A stretch of 64,000 nt of DNA from Auanema rhodensis. Lineage: Eukaryota; Nematoda; Chromadorea; Rhabditida; Rhabditidae. Within the stretch, counting starts at the first letter, position 1, and every line of letters begins with the position of its first letter. The notes under the pieces are model-generated. The model was not told where the DNA came from, did not search any database, and saw nothing but the letters and a program-made list of their open reading frames with translations. Position numbers and translations under genes: made by a program. Below are positions 25,863 to 38,769 of the stretch, piece by piece. Where the stretch lies: assembly GCA_964057225.1 (NCBI GenBank), contig OZ059895.1, positions 7,874,001-7,938,000 of the forward strand, given 5' to 3'.

Positions 25863-25898
25863 CAGTTTGTATTGTGAATTTCTCACAATACAAAACTG
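25863..25898. repeat. Short inverted repeat (hairpin)
   Basis: CAGTTTGTATTGTGA at 25863-25877 pairs with TCACAATACAAAACTG at 25883-25898 with one bulged base and a 5-nt loop. The loop is too small for a usual microRNA precursor. It may be a remnant of a small element or a regulatory palindrome. Confidence 0.6.
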
Positions 25899-28679
25899 TT
25901 TGTGTCTTATATGAGCACAATACTTGCAACTGAAGCAAGAGTATATAGTCAGTCCGTCGAAACTATTGCCTTAGCCCAACACATAATTCGTTTTTTTTTC
26001 TCTTGGTGTTCGCCGTTGTCGTTGTGAACAACTTTGACTCAACTACGATTTTGGTGGCCTTCACAAGCTTTGTGCTTGAAAGTTTAGATTATCATCAACC
26101 ATGATGATTTGCCTTCATAGATATAAGCTGAAAGCTATGGAGCAAAGAGCTTCATGAATGAGCAACATGAACAAAGCTATTTACTATTATTTCCTATGAT
26201 CAACAAAGGAAAAAAAGTTTTTTTTCGAACTATGAAGATGCTATATTTGTATAATATAATAGTTAATATTTTATCGAATAATTATAAAAATATAAATATA
26301 TATATATTTGTATATCTATATACATATAATTTATATATTTTTAATCTTTTTTTTTTCACCTTTTTCTTCTACATTTTATATATTTTTTTATTATTCAGGT
26401 TATAAATTCTTTATGTTCTCGCAATCCTATCTTTCCAATCGTTTCTATATGGAAGTAATTTTGTAACTCAGCAAACTTTACATTTTTATCTTACTCTCAT
26501 GCGAAACTAAAAAAAAAAAGAAAGAAGAAAAAGAGAAGAAAACCAAATGTACCTTCTGCTATTAGAATTTATTGGCTTTTTGTTATTTTTTTTCAAATTC
26601 TCTTTCATCATCATCATCATCATCATCTACATCTGCTTGTTATTATGTTTTCTTCTAAAGCATTAAGCTTAGAATAATGTTATTAAGGTAAATAATAATA
26701 TTCAAATATTATTCTATATAATTATATATAAATATACATATATATTAAGCTATAATGATTAATTATATAATTTTATTTTATAAATTGTATTGTTGTATAT
26801 ACATGTATATCAATATATACAATATAAAAATATATATTTATATGATGTATACTAACTATATACATAACTATATAGTATATATAAATATTGATAATACATA
26901 ATATACATGCATCATTCACATTTTTGAGATCATAACACTCTTCTTCTCAAGTCTGCCAATGACGTCGTTATCCTTAACCTATCCGATTCACATTCATTTG
27001 AGCTATGCTATATGCTTACTTCAATTGCTTTTAGATGTTACATACATACATGTATATCGGATTCTGATTCTGCTTCTGCAGATTCTGCTGTTACTTCTTC
27101 ATTTCCGCTAATAGCGATTACCGTTTCAGCTTCACATTTATATATTTTTTTTCTTTTTATTTCTTATAACCACTTAGAAGAGAATTTGACAGCCAACCAG
27201 CCAATTTTCTGTTGTCTCGTTGCAACTCCTAAGTTTCTTTTCTCAATTCGCTGTCTGTCTTCCATTTTTCTGCGAGCTACGTCTTTTATTTTTATTCATT
27301 TTATTTATTATTTCAATGAATAAGTCAAGAAAAACATTATTTTTCTTTGAAACTGTTTTCAAAGGTTTGTCAGCTATGTCTCTGATGTTGCCAAGCTTGT
27401 ATGCTTGTCCATAATTATCCTATTAATACTAATTATCTATAACTTAATTAACCAATCTTTAACTTTTGTCTCTATCGTCCTTTCTCTTTCACCATATACT
27501 CATCATTTGTTTCGTTACGTTTAGTTTACATTTTGATATTATTATTTATCATATAACATCACAAATTTATACATATTTTATAAATATATAGCATATATTA
27601 TACTTTACTTATCTATTCCTTCAATATTTTTATCTTATTCTCTCATCACAAGCAGAAAAAAAAAGTAAAAAAACGAATTCAGAATGCAAAACTGACGCGA
27701 ACCGCCTGGATGGCAGGCGACATCACGTCAAGACATATTTCATTTTATGTTATGCACATGTTAGATCTTCACGTAAGCTCATTAGCACATGCATTCAAAT
27801 TACACGTGTGTTTCACGTTCAGACGTTTTTTTTCCCCAAAAAAATCACTTATTTTATAATAAAAATAATACTAATATATACAATTCTTTTGTTATAAAAG
27901 TTATTTCTTATAAAAATAATTATTTTTATTTACAAATATATTTAATTTCTTTTTTTCATTTCTATAATTGACTTCAATTTAATATGTTATATGATATAAT
28001 CAGTTATAATAAAAGCTTTTCTGACATAATTTGCTTATTTTTATTTAAAATTTTGACCAACTTTTTCATTTGTTTTCCTCCAATAAAAGCATATTCTTGT
28101 CATATGAACTTTAATTAATTTCATTTTCTACTCATTTCTTCTCTCAGATCCTCAGTTAGTTCTCTATTGAGCTGATCGGTGTTTTCTCTGCTTTTTCAAA
28201 CATCCCGTACCGGTAACAATCTGATTTTAATTTTCTACTTTTTCGATTTTCCTAACTGAATTTTCTTTCATTCACTCGTTTTAACACACACACACACACA
28301 TCTATTCTCCCTTTTATTATAATATATTCAACTGTGATTATAACATTTCTTAAAGCCATTTGTCTCATAAAGCTCCCTCAGCTCTATTCCAACCTGATAT
28401 TTATTCTCCTGAAATGAACAGTAGGCAAAATGCTATATTCACAACATGATCAAGTCTGTTTTTGTTTTAGGCTTCAAGCTTTTAGAATCTTAGTTTTCTT
28501 TCTCGCTTATATTACCATTCATTCGTTTCAATTTTTTTCTTGCTACTAGTCTCTTTCTGAATGTTTAGTTGAACTATCCTTCTGTCCCTATTTCGATCTC
28601 TTTATATACTTTTAGATTCTTTTTATCATTTTATATGTACATGCATATCATATACTTATGCCTATATATGTATAGAAAC

Positions 28680-28725
28680 CTCTCTCTCTCTCCCTCTCTT
28701 CCTCTCTCTTTCTCACTCTCTTACT
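28680..28725. repeat. (CT)n microsatellite
   Basis: CT tract on +, shortly before an (AT)n/(TG)n compound repeat. Confidence 0.85.
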
Positions 28726-28752
28726 TTCCCGTTTCTTTTTATTTTTCTCTCT

Positions 28753-28765
<13 letters not shown>

Positions 28766-28813
<48 letters not shown>

Positions 28814-28852
28814 TATATATATATATGTGTGTGTGTATGTATGTGTATGTTC
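28766..28852. repeat. Compound (AT)n(TG)n microsatellite
   Basis: About 60 bp of AT followed by about 25 bp of TG/TATG units. Confidence 0.9.
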
Positions 28853-29639
28853 GTTATCTCGTCCTGACAAGCATCTGTTTCTGATTTTCTCTATCTTTTC
28901 GGTGTCGTCTCACCAAGACCTTTCGACTCTCATCTATCACTGCACTCTATTTAGTCGCTTTTGCATGTTGAAAGTGTAAAGTATTTTCTTTTTTGCCAAT
29001 CACTTCTTCCATTCTCTCAACGGCTACTTCTCGATTTTGCCGTCAAGCTGCTCCTTTAACTATCTTCTTCCCCTTTTTCTCTTCAATTTGCTATCTATCC
29101 TATCACTTCCTCTCATTCTGCTATTCATTTCCTTCCTCATCTCTCGTGTTTCTTCTACCTATCTCTCTTCATGCTTACCTGTCATCATACACTCGTCCAA
29201 TCATTATTGACGATATGACCTATTGTTGTTTCTTTCTGGCCTAAAATGAACATTTTATCATTTTATCCGTCTTCAGTCTCGCTATTTTCCGCGTGGTTTT
29301 TCACGCATAATTACTTTAAGAGCTCTTCTCTACGTGATCAATGCATTTAGAGCGTCATTTCTTCTGCTTTTTATTATCTTATTGCTTTATTTCATTTTTC
29401 GAGATATGTTTGAAAACTTTTTGAATAAATTAGACTAATCATAAAGAAGTTATAATAACTCGTAGGCGTTAATTTCTCTCATAATATCACATATTGCTTA
29501 AATTATTTCATTTTAGACACATAACACTTCTAAAATCTTGTTAAAATTGAAGAAAAACGAGAAAAAAAAGAATTCGAACATTATACATGCATATATTCTT
29601 AAATACATCATATAGCACGTTTTCATCTTTTTAGAAAAA

Positions 29640-29654
29640 CAGAGGAAGAGAGAG

Positions 29655-29700
<46 letters not shown>
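29640..29700. repeat. (GA)n microsatellite
   Basis: GA tract on +, opposite polarity to the local CT-rich flank. Confidence 0.9.
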
Positions 29701-29701
<1 letters not shown>

Positions 29702-31520
29702 ATCATTTCTATAGTTTCCACCTAGTTTCAACATTTTCATAGCTAATTTTAGAATCACCTAACAAAAAAAGTGGTCGTCGTTTCATTATGAACTCTTGTC
29801 CTCTTCTCATCTTCACCAACCATTACGAGGCAACCGATTTATGGGCATTTGCTATTCCTCTTGTTTGCAATTCTTTTCTTTATTCCTTCATTTCAAAGTC
29901 ATCATTACGGTATATATACTACTATCAATATTATATTATACTATATAGTATATAATATTTATTTTTTTTAATATTTTTTCATTTTCGTTCAAATATATTG
30001 AAGAAAAATAATTCTTATTATCAATTTCTATCCTTTTGACTTCATTATATCATGAATCAACTATTGAAGATCTGATTGGAGCTTTGTTATATTTAATATA
30101 AAAAATTATATTATACGTAGATATATTATATTATTATATCATCCTTATTTGGATGATATGTAAATCAGATTCTACTGATTTGTGAAAGTAATATGCTTTC
30201 AATTTCAAAATTTTTGAACTTTTTATTCAAAAGATTAGAAATATATTAATAGAATTAAGTTTGTATCACATATTATAATATTATAAATTATTATATTATC
30301 CAGAATTGCAAAAACAAATATAGATATTATATATATATTTCTTTACATAATTTATTTTAATTTTATCTTAACTTAATTATTAAAATTTGAAAAAAATTGC
30401 GCTAGAAAATGTTATTAACCTTTATATGATTTTCTTTTAAGTATAGAATATTATACTATATAGTTAGTGTATTAATCACTTGTTTTGAATTATCTGTGCT
30501 CTTTTCCAATATTTCAAAACTGTTTTTATATATGTTTACAGTACAACATTATTTAGAGTTTTCTTCTATTTGTTTACAAACAAAATTAAATTTTATTTTC
30601 TTGGTCGAACAATTTCTCTTAATTAGATTTCAAAATTGTCTGAAACTTGAGCATAGATCTAGAATTCCTGAATACATAATGTAGTTCATGTGTGCATGTA
30701 TGTGTATCTATGTATGTCGATTTTCCTTTTGAACTTCCTTATTCATTTTGAAAAAATTTGCAAAGTTCTTTGCAAATCAAATCAGATAAACTTTTTTTTT
30801 CCACTTTACTTATACTTATATGATATAAGTATATTTCCATTTATAGTTAATGATTACTTTGTTGTAATCACCTATAATTTTTACGATAAAGCATCTTCTA
30901 TTGACGAATGCGAACACTAACTATCCGTTTTGCCAGCTTGTCCTTCCAGATTTCTCTTTCCCCGTCATATACTCTACAACACCAACTTATGCTGATCAGT
31001 TGTCAGCCACGTTATCAGAAGTTCCCAGGCCTCCGTCTTTCTAGCCGCCAGCTATGTTTTATTCTATTTCTCATCTTTCAACGTTTTCTCCGCTTTCCAG
31101 AGCTTTCATGAAATCCAGTTTTTTTAGCTTATATCTATCACATACTTACGACTTTAATAAATCACTTCATGCTCTTAACAATTTTTTTATAGCTTTAACC
31201 ACAACTAAATTGAAATTATCATAAAATTTCATTTTATATATGTTTTACTGCATATCAATTTATATAATTTGTTATATTCTCTATTGTAATTTCGAAAATT
31301 TGATTTTCGATTCATCTCACTGTACATATACATTGATCAAAATTTTCTGACATTATTGTACAGAACATTGATCATTTACCTCAATTTATTCAAATAATTT
31401 ATGATGATATCGCATTGTTTTTATGGTTTTGTTAACTCATCTTATCTACATATTCCCCTATATTTCTTCTTTTTTTTTCACATTATTATCCAACTTTGTT
31501 GATTTCTATTTCACTGTTTC

Positions 31521-31532
31521 CGTTTTTAGAAA
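31521..31532 (+). promoter_or_regulatory. Likely trans-splice acceptor of PEDS1
   Basis: CGTTTTTAG ends at 31529 and is followed by AAA and then ATG 31533. It resembles the internal acceptors. The 15 kb before it contains no recognisable 5' exon. Confidence 0.5.
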
Positions 31533-33204
31533 ATGGAAGCTGGTAGTGAGGTATCAGCTGAAGATAAAAAAATGCTGGACCAAGAGGAAAAGCGGTTTCT
31601 CTCTAGTTCACCTGAAAGCCGGATTTTAAATCCAAATGAAGCTGAAGCCCTTCCCTCAATGCCAGAAGATGATCCTAATGGCAACGTGAATAACGTGATG
31701 GGTACCGCAGCTCCACGATGGGGACCTCAACATGCCGGAGCTAAAGCCTTAGCATCAATGTACAGTAAAGGTAACACATTGCGTTATATGCTTAAAGACA
31801 AGCTGAATAATTTAGAAAAACGTTTCCAAGAAACCATATCAGTTGTAGTAGCTCCAATTCTCTTTATGCTAGTTCTTATCAACTTGTTATTCACCTGGGA
31901 TTGGTCAATTTGCGGTAAGTTCTATATCGTTTTATTGAATTTGAATACTATAGTATAGTTAAAATTAATTTTTAATAAATAATTTTAGGGTCTGTCATTC
32001 TTTCATCCATTTTGGGAATATTAACTGCCGACTTCTCTTCTGGCTTAGTTCATTGGGGAGCTGATACTTTCGGTAGTGTGGACACTTGGTTCGGAAGAGT
32101 ATGTTAAAATAGAAATACATTTCAGATATTTTATTTATTTTTTTTTTTAATTTTAGTCATTTATTCGGCCGTTCCGTGAGCATCATGTTGATCCAACAGC
32201 TATAACTAGACATGATTTTATTGAGGTAAGACATATTATTCATTAACTATATGTATATATATATATATATATATAACTTATTTAATTTTTTAATATTATA
32301 GGTTAATGGTGATAACTTTATGTTATGTATTCCTCATTTGGCTTATATTCTATATCAACAAATGACATATTCACATCAAGATATTAACAGATGGGCAAGT
32401 ATTCATTGGTATTTCCTTCTGTTAGCTGTTTATGTAGCAATGACTAATCAGGTATTTTTTAATTTCTTTTGTTTATGATCAATAATCAATAATTTATTGA
32501 TTAATTTTAATAAAATTTTTTTTTTAAAGATTCATAAGTGGTCGCATACATACTTTTCCTTGTCACCTTGGGTTGTAACTTTGCAAAAGCTTCACATTAT
32601 TCTTCCACGACATCATCATAAGGTAATATATATATTTATATATTGAAAAATAATTAGCATTATATAATGAAACGTTATGTTTTCTGAATTTAAGCTTGTA
32701 AGCTTGTGAAAGAAACTTGAAAACCTGCACATAACGGCTGTTTTCTTTTGAGCAATAACATATGTATCATCTTTACATGAAAAATAAAATAAAAATTGAT
32801 CGCTATTTCTATGCTGTTTCAATTTTGAAATATTCATATTATTGATTTTTAAATATTTAATTATATCAATTAAACATATAGTTAATGAGTTTCTTTGCAA
32901 AAGTTCAATGAAATTTGATATTATTTGTAAGTTTAACAAAGGTTATTTCAGGTTCATCATATATCACCTCATGCATGCTATTATTGCATTACCACCGGCT
33001 GGCTTAATTTCCCATTAGAAAGTATAGGTAAATTAACTATTTTTAAATTTTTTTTAAAAAATATTTATATTTTTCTTTTATAAATTATTCTAACTAGTTG
33101 ATCTGTTTGCAGGTTTTTGGAGACGTGCTGAATCAGTTGTTACATTCTTAACTGGAATGAAGCCACGCGAAGATGACTTGAAATGGGCTACAAAGCTTCG
33201 TTAA
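31533..33204 (+). CDS. PEDS1: Plasmanylethanolamine desaturase (TMEM189/Kua family)
   Basis: Seven exons join exactly in phase: 31533-31914, 31989-32098, 32157-32225, 32302-32451, 32530-32622, 32952-33027 and 33113-33204, giving 323 aa. The N-terminal ~85 residues are acidic and lack a domain. A TM segment ([17 protein letters not shown]) follows, then the family's histidine-rich core: [43 protein letters not shown] and [13 protein letters not shown]. These histidines are the di-metal ligands. The enzyme introduces the vinyl-ether double bond of plasmalogens in the endoplasmic reticulum membrane. In mammals the gene can be read through into UBE2V1; no ubiquitin-conjugating domain is present here. 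Human TMEM189 is about 270 aa, so the extra length is at the N-terminus. Donors are GTAAGT-like and acceptors TTTTAG or TTGCAG. Recognition of the family is firm. Confidence 0.95.
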
Positions 33205-34640
33205 CTTTAATTATAAACTAAGTTTATAAGAAGTTATCAAATCGGAATTATTCCATTTTTTTTTTAAATTTTATTATTGTGTAATATTTGAAAGATAATG
33301 GTTATTAACTATATTAATTATCAGATGCATTCAAATACTTTTCATCATGCTTCTTCTTCAGTTTACTATATCATTTTCTTATTTTTCTTCTAATTCATTG
33401 AGAAATAATATTTTATAAAATATGTTTTTAGAGAAAAAAAAGATTTTAAAAGAAAAAGAGATTATCAGTATTTTATCTGATCACTTTGAAGAATTCCTTC
33501 GTTTCTATATAAGAAATGAACAAAACATTATCCATTATTTTGCCTTTTTTTTGTAAAAGGAAAGAAATCTTTTCTAAGATTTTATGAAACTTTAAAAAAC
33601 TGTATTTTATTATTTACATTATATTTTTGTTTTATTTTTTAATAATAATTTGTCAAATTAGGTGTATATCTTTTTTTCTACATTATTCATATCAGGGTCC
33701 GAATATGTTTTTCTTATTTTGTAGATTATAAACAATATTTTTTTTGTTTAATAGTTTCTCTCGCTAATACTCGTTTTTTCTTTCTTTCCATCCCCTCACC
33801 CTCCTCCCATTTTTTTTCTCTCTCTCTCTTCCCTTCCCGTCTCTCTCTCTCTCTTTCTCGCTCTCTCTTTATCTCTCTTTCTCTTCATATACATATATGT
33901 ATATCTCTTAACTACTTTCTCTTATTTGACCCTTTGTCATTTTATGAAAAATGTTACTTTTCTTTGATTTTTTTAAATAAAAAAATCAAATATTTTCAAT
34001 GTTAATGGCCTTAGATTGCTGCATTGTATGTGATGTATGAAGCTAAAAATCTTTTTTTTTTTCTTAATTTTGTGATTCATGAATTATTTTTATTTAAATT
34101 ATAAGGTTTTAATTATACTTTATACATAATGTATATGTATAAATCAAATAGATTTTTTTTCTTTTCAAATTAAAATTTTTACAAATATTTGTTTGTATTC
34201 ATACAGACTTTCTAGTTTATTTTGATAATTTTTATACATGAATTTAATGTAAATTATAAAAGAAAAAATGAACATTTTTTAAAAATAAATTGATTTTAAT
34301 ATAATTTAAATAATGAAAATTAATATAATATAGTATATAATAATATATTATTATTATATTCTTAACAACAAAATCATATTTTCTATCATGTATGATAGAA
34401 TTCAAATCAGCTTTACTTTGGTTATGTAAAATTAACTGTTGTATATATAACTGTTTTATAATCAAAATTCAAAATATTAAGATGGTTTAACATAATATTA
34501 TCATATTTTTAAAAAGATGTTGATTGAGTAAAACCTGAAAACACGTTGAAAACACATTTTGATCATTAATATGCTTTTGGGCTATTTTTAACGGTTTTCT
34601 CTATATTTGTCGAAAATGGATAATTTTCATTCTTCTTAGC
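33205..34640. other. 3' flank of PEDS1
   Basis: AT-rich, with T-rich stretches and a CT microsatellite at about 33800-33895. Several AATAAA-like sites could serve polyadenylation (for example near 33975). No further gene is seen. Confidence 0.6.
33800..33895. repeat. CT-rich microsatellite
   Basis: Interrupted CT repeats on +, 0.6 kb downstream of the PEDS1 stop. It keeps the sense-strand polarity but is not in a 5' flank. Confidence 0.85.
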
Positions 34641-34850
34641 ATGACAAAAAAAAAAGATACAAAAAATCTGTCCGAAGAAGTGCAATATGCCATAATTAGA
34701 GGGAGAAGCCAGGGCATGAAACACCAGGAACTGGCAACTCAGTTTGGTATCAGTAGGAAAACTGTAACCAACTTATTGAAGAGTTGGAGAGTCCAAGGAG
34801 GCTATATCCATAAGAAAAGTCCAGGAAGACTACGGATTACGGACAAAATA
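34641..34850 (+). pseudogene. Truncated Tc1/mariner transposase (N-terminal HTH)
   Basis: The first ~70 codons from ATG 34641 read as the N-terminal DNA-binding part of a Tc1-family transposase. LSEEVQYAIIRGRSQGMKHQ and ELATQFGISRKTVTNLLKSW form the first paired-type helix-turn-helix, followed by a GR-rich linker (KSPGRLRITDK). After that the frame loses similarity and stops at 34965. The second HTH and the DDE catalytic domain are absent, and I see no terminal repeats matching those of the MITE at 14374. It lies in the convergent intergenic space between PEDS1 and the ABC transporter. A host gene exapted from a transposase HTH is a less likely alternative, because nothing else extends the frame. 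Confidence 0.75.
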
Positions 34851-35330
34851 ACAGATAGGAACATTATCAGCATCTTTTTCAATTTTGTTAGAATTAAATT
34901 TTATAAAAAACACACATATTTCGAAAAAGCTTTTTGTTCGCTACTGTATTTGCCATCGTATGGCTAAGCTCTCAAAAATCTCAGGGACTCCACATGGAAA
35001 TTGGAACCTTTTTCCCACATCTATTATACCTATTGTCTTCATTATAAATGTTTACAAATCTCTTTCACTTTAGCTTAAAGGCATTTAAAATTTTAAAAAA
35101 TTTATTTTTCAAAACAAAGCTAAGAATATAACTAAATCTAAAATTCAATAAAAAATATTATACAGACATAATAGGACTAGATGTTGAACATATGTATATT
35201 TCCTGATAAGTCTAATCTTGTTTCCATTTCATCTACACTAACAAATCTAAATATATAAATAAATATATTTTATTAATATTATATTGATTAATTTAATATA
35301 ATTAATTTTATTAATAAATATACCTATTTT

Positions 35331-38300
35331 TTAATAAAGGAGATTGTCTGATTTCTCATTATCACCAAGTCTTTGATGTTGAACTAAAGTTGCATAAGTT
35401 CCTGGCTGACTTACTAACTGCTGGTGTGTTCCAATCTGTTCAACTATTCCCTTAAAAATCATTTTTAAAACGTATTTAGATTATTATTTAATTATAAACC
35501 TTATTAATCACAATAATCTTATCGGCTTTCTTTACAGTTGACAATCGGTGAGCAATCATGATAACGCTTTTGCCCTCAAGGTTTTTATAGATTGCATTCT
35601 GAAGAGATTGAATTCTGAAGTTGCCTGCATTGCTTTAACTAACTTGAACAAGAGCTTCAGATTCAGTATCCAATGCTGATGTAGCTTCATCAAGTAGAAG
35701 AACAGCAGGATTACGTATAATTGCTCGAGCAATAGCTATACGTTGCTTCTGTCCTCCAGATATCTGACAACCTTTCTCACCTACATTCGTATCATATGTG
35801 TCAGTACAGTCCATTATGAAGTTATGAGCATTAGCCATTACAGCAGCATTAACACAATCCTGATATATGTCATATAGTTAATGAGATAAATATACAAATA
35901 ATTACAGTTTCAGTCTTATCTTCACATCCATAGCGTATATTTTCCATAACTGATTGAGCAAACAGTGCAGGTTCTTGACCAACCAAAGCTATCTATCAAA
36001 ATTTTATTTTAATATACTATATGTATATATATTATATAATTTTATACCTTTCTATGTATGTAATGATAATCATAATCATGTAATGGAATTCCATCAATCA
36101 ATATTTGTCCACTTATTGGTTGATAAAAGTTTTCTAATAAAGAAATACACGAAGATTTTCCTGATCCTGATGGTCCAACTAATGCTACAGTCTCTCCTGG
36201 TTGAACTGTGAAAGAAACTCCCTTTAATAATAAATAATAATTAATATTATAACTAAATAAGAAAGAAATAAACCTTTAGAATAGGATTGTTTTTACGAGT
36301 TGGATAGCTGAAGTGAACATCTCTGAATTCAATATGTCCTTGCAAGTGATCAGGTTGAGAAGTGCCAAGCTGTTTAATAGTTGGTTCAATATTAATATAT
36401 TCAAAAGCCTGTAAATATAATAATTATTTGAAAATAAAGAAATCTTCTAATTTTTGTTGAATTTGAAAAGATATTGAAGTTGTATATGATGAATGTACCT
36501 TTCTACTAGAACCGATTGTTTGCATTAATCCAGCCCAAACTTCTAATACTTGTCTTAATGATTCTGCAACTTGTATTTGGTAGATCAAGAAAGAAAGTAA
36601 TAGTTCTCCCTGAATAGCATTATATAATTATAAAATTTATATTATATAAATTATATATTATACCTTTAAATGTTTTTGAAGAACTAAATGTCCACCATAC
36701 CATAGTAGTGCAACTATATTTAAAGTTTGAAAAAACTATAAAAAATAATAATTTTAATAATATTATTATAATTTATAAAATATTACTTCTATAACTATTT
36801 CAAATACTATATAAACATAAGTTTTCTTTTCAATTATTTTCAAAAGTTCAGTAAGCACGTGATAGAAACGATCTCCTTCAAGATCTTCACCAGCAAATGA
36901 ACGAATAGTACGCATAGTTGATATAACTTCTTCTGATACATCGTTTGAATAAGCAACAAACTCTTGTGATTTTTCAGCAAGAATCTAAACAATTGTTGTT
37001 TATTTTTCATATAAATCAATATAATTATAATAAATTTAAATTAAAACTACTTACATCATGATAATAACCAGAAATCTCTGTTACTATAAAGCTTATAGGT
37101 ACTAGAATGAATGTAACAAGAGCAAGTCTCCATGATAATGTAAACATAAATATTACTGTACCAGATATCATTACAACATTTCTATAATATTATTATTTTA
37201 TATTTTATATTTAATTTTTAAAAATAAAAATGTATTTTTTTAGTCTAACTATTTTGCTTTTATTTACTTTTTGTTGCAACAATTGGTTATATATTTATAT
37301 TTTGCTTTTTTTTCAATTTGAAAGTTTATATACAGAAATAATATTATTTTTTATATAATTATAAATTTACCTTATGATGTAATTCATATTATTGGCCATA
37401 GTATCTAATATGACTTGACAATCAGCACCTAAACGAGATCCAATCTCACCTAAACATCAAAGTTAATTATTCCATTTTCTTTATTTTTTTAAAAAATATA
37501 TATTTACCAGTTTTATGAGCATCAAAGAAAGCTACATCTTGATGAAGAAGAGATGAAAAGAGATCATAACGAATTGATGTATAGACTCGAGAAAATGCGT
37601 ACACGTATGAGCCTTCACGAACACCAGATGAAAAAGCACTGAAAAATCAGAACAAATTAATTAAAAAAAGAATAATTTTATAAAAATATTTGTTGATTTT
37701 GAAGAAAATTAGCTTTTATTTCAAATATTTAAATATATAACTATATATACCTTATAAATGAGATCAAAGCCATTACATAAACAGCTGTCGTAAGAGAAGA
37801 ATAAGACTTTGTTTCTATAATTGTAGCCATAACTTGTCCAATATAATATGGTACTAATATTTTAGCTAAAAATAATCTTATATACTATATAATAATTAAT
37901 ATAAATAAAAGTTTAGATAGTTTATTCTCTTAATATCTTGTTAACTCACTGAGAATATTGACAATCATCCAAACAAATCCAGAAACCTGCCATATCCATT
38001 CTCTATTACAATATTGCATTAGTTGATATAATACTTGATAAGTTGTTTTAGTATTTGATTCAATATCATTCTTAAATATAAATTATATATTTTTTTAAAT
38101 AATTAAATATAAATTAATATAATTATATTAATATTACTTACTTCATTATCTTCATCTAATACAATATATGATGATGGAGCTTTCGAAAAGTAGTATTTCC
38201 ATGTTATATGAAGTATAATACTAGCAATAGCATTCCAAATAACTATAATCCAATCTCCTTTAAACATTATTTCTTCTGAAATAATGTTTTTTTTTTCAAA

Positions 38301-38769
38301 TTAATATATATTTATTATTAATTATTATTACCATCAAATTTTGATTCTGCTAAAAATAAAACTTTTGTTGGACTATATGAATACATAATTAAAGCTAAAC
38401 ATGATGTTATCTAAAATATTTTTATATAGTTTTTAATTTAAAAAGAAAACAATTTTATACGTTTTTAATTATCTGAATATGTTTCATCTGAGTACCATAT
38501 CTATAAAGTATTGCAGGTAATAACCATAATATACTTCGTATGAAAGCCAAAACCAGTATATCTAATGTACTAAATAGAATTTTAAAAAATATTTAAAAAT
38601 AAAAAAATGAAATATACCTTGTAAAGAATGAGAATGTAGTAAATTGACTCGTAAAATTAGAAAAAGATATATTATTTCCATGTAATAATATACATAAAAA
38701 CGATATAGTAATATCAATAGATAGAAGGCATAATCCACATACTAGTTGAGATGTTGGATTTGATAACAT
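35331..38769 (-). CDS. Half ABC transporter, TAPL (ABCB9)/HAF type
   Basis: A chain of many short exons from ATG 38769 to the TAA at 35333-35331 gives roughly 740 residues (my estimate). The N-terminal part carries four TM segments like the TMD0 of TAPL, which targets that protein to lysosomes. A six-TM exporter domain follows ([22 protein letters not shown]). The nucleotide-binding domain has Walker [10 protein letters not shown], the Q-loop region [13 protein letters not shown], signature ISGGQKQR (first position Ile rather than Leu), Walker [17 protein letters not shown] and the H-loop [10 protein letters not shown]. All catalytic residues are present. A 45-nt intron (35643-35599) lies between the D-loop and the H-loop. 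TAPL-type half-transporters dimerise and move peptides into lysosomes; nematode HAF-4 and HAF-9 act in gut lysosome-related granules. Which of these is the orthologue cannot be decided here. Confidence 0.88.

Larger units (their letters stand above)
16424..31520. other. 15-kb gene desert, 5' flank of PEDS1; pyrimidine-rich on +
   Basis: Lies between the end of the receptor gene and the start of the desaturase gene, both on +. I find no exon chain with a recognisable domain on either strand. Nearly all open frames here are translated CT or GA runs. The + strand is markedly T- and C-rich, with many CT microsatellites and scattered CTTCTT stretches. Local GC-richer patches exist near 17.8-18.0, 18.3-18.6, 23.29-23.42 and 27.69-27.78 kb and could be regulatory or non-coding RNA sequence. 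The pyrimidine bias ends with the PEDS1 acceptor at 31529. Confidence 0.65.

Noticed and set aside
27703-27719. CGCCTG-CAGGCG mini-hairpin, considered as an RNA gene
   Set aside because: Only a 6-bp stem with no further structure; a chance palindrome is likely.
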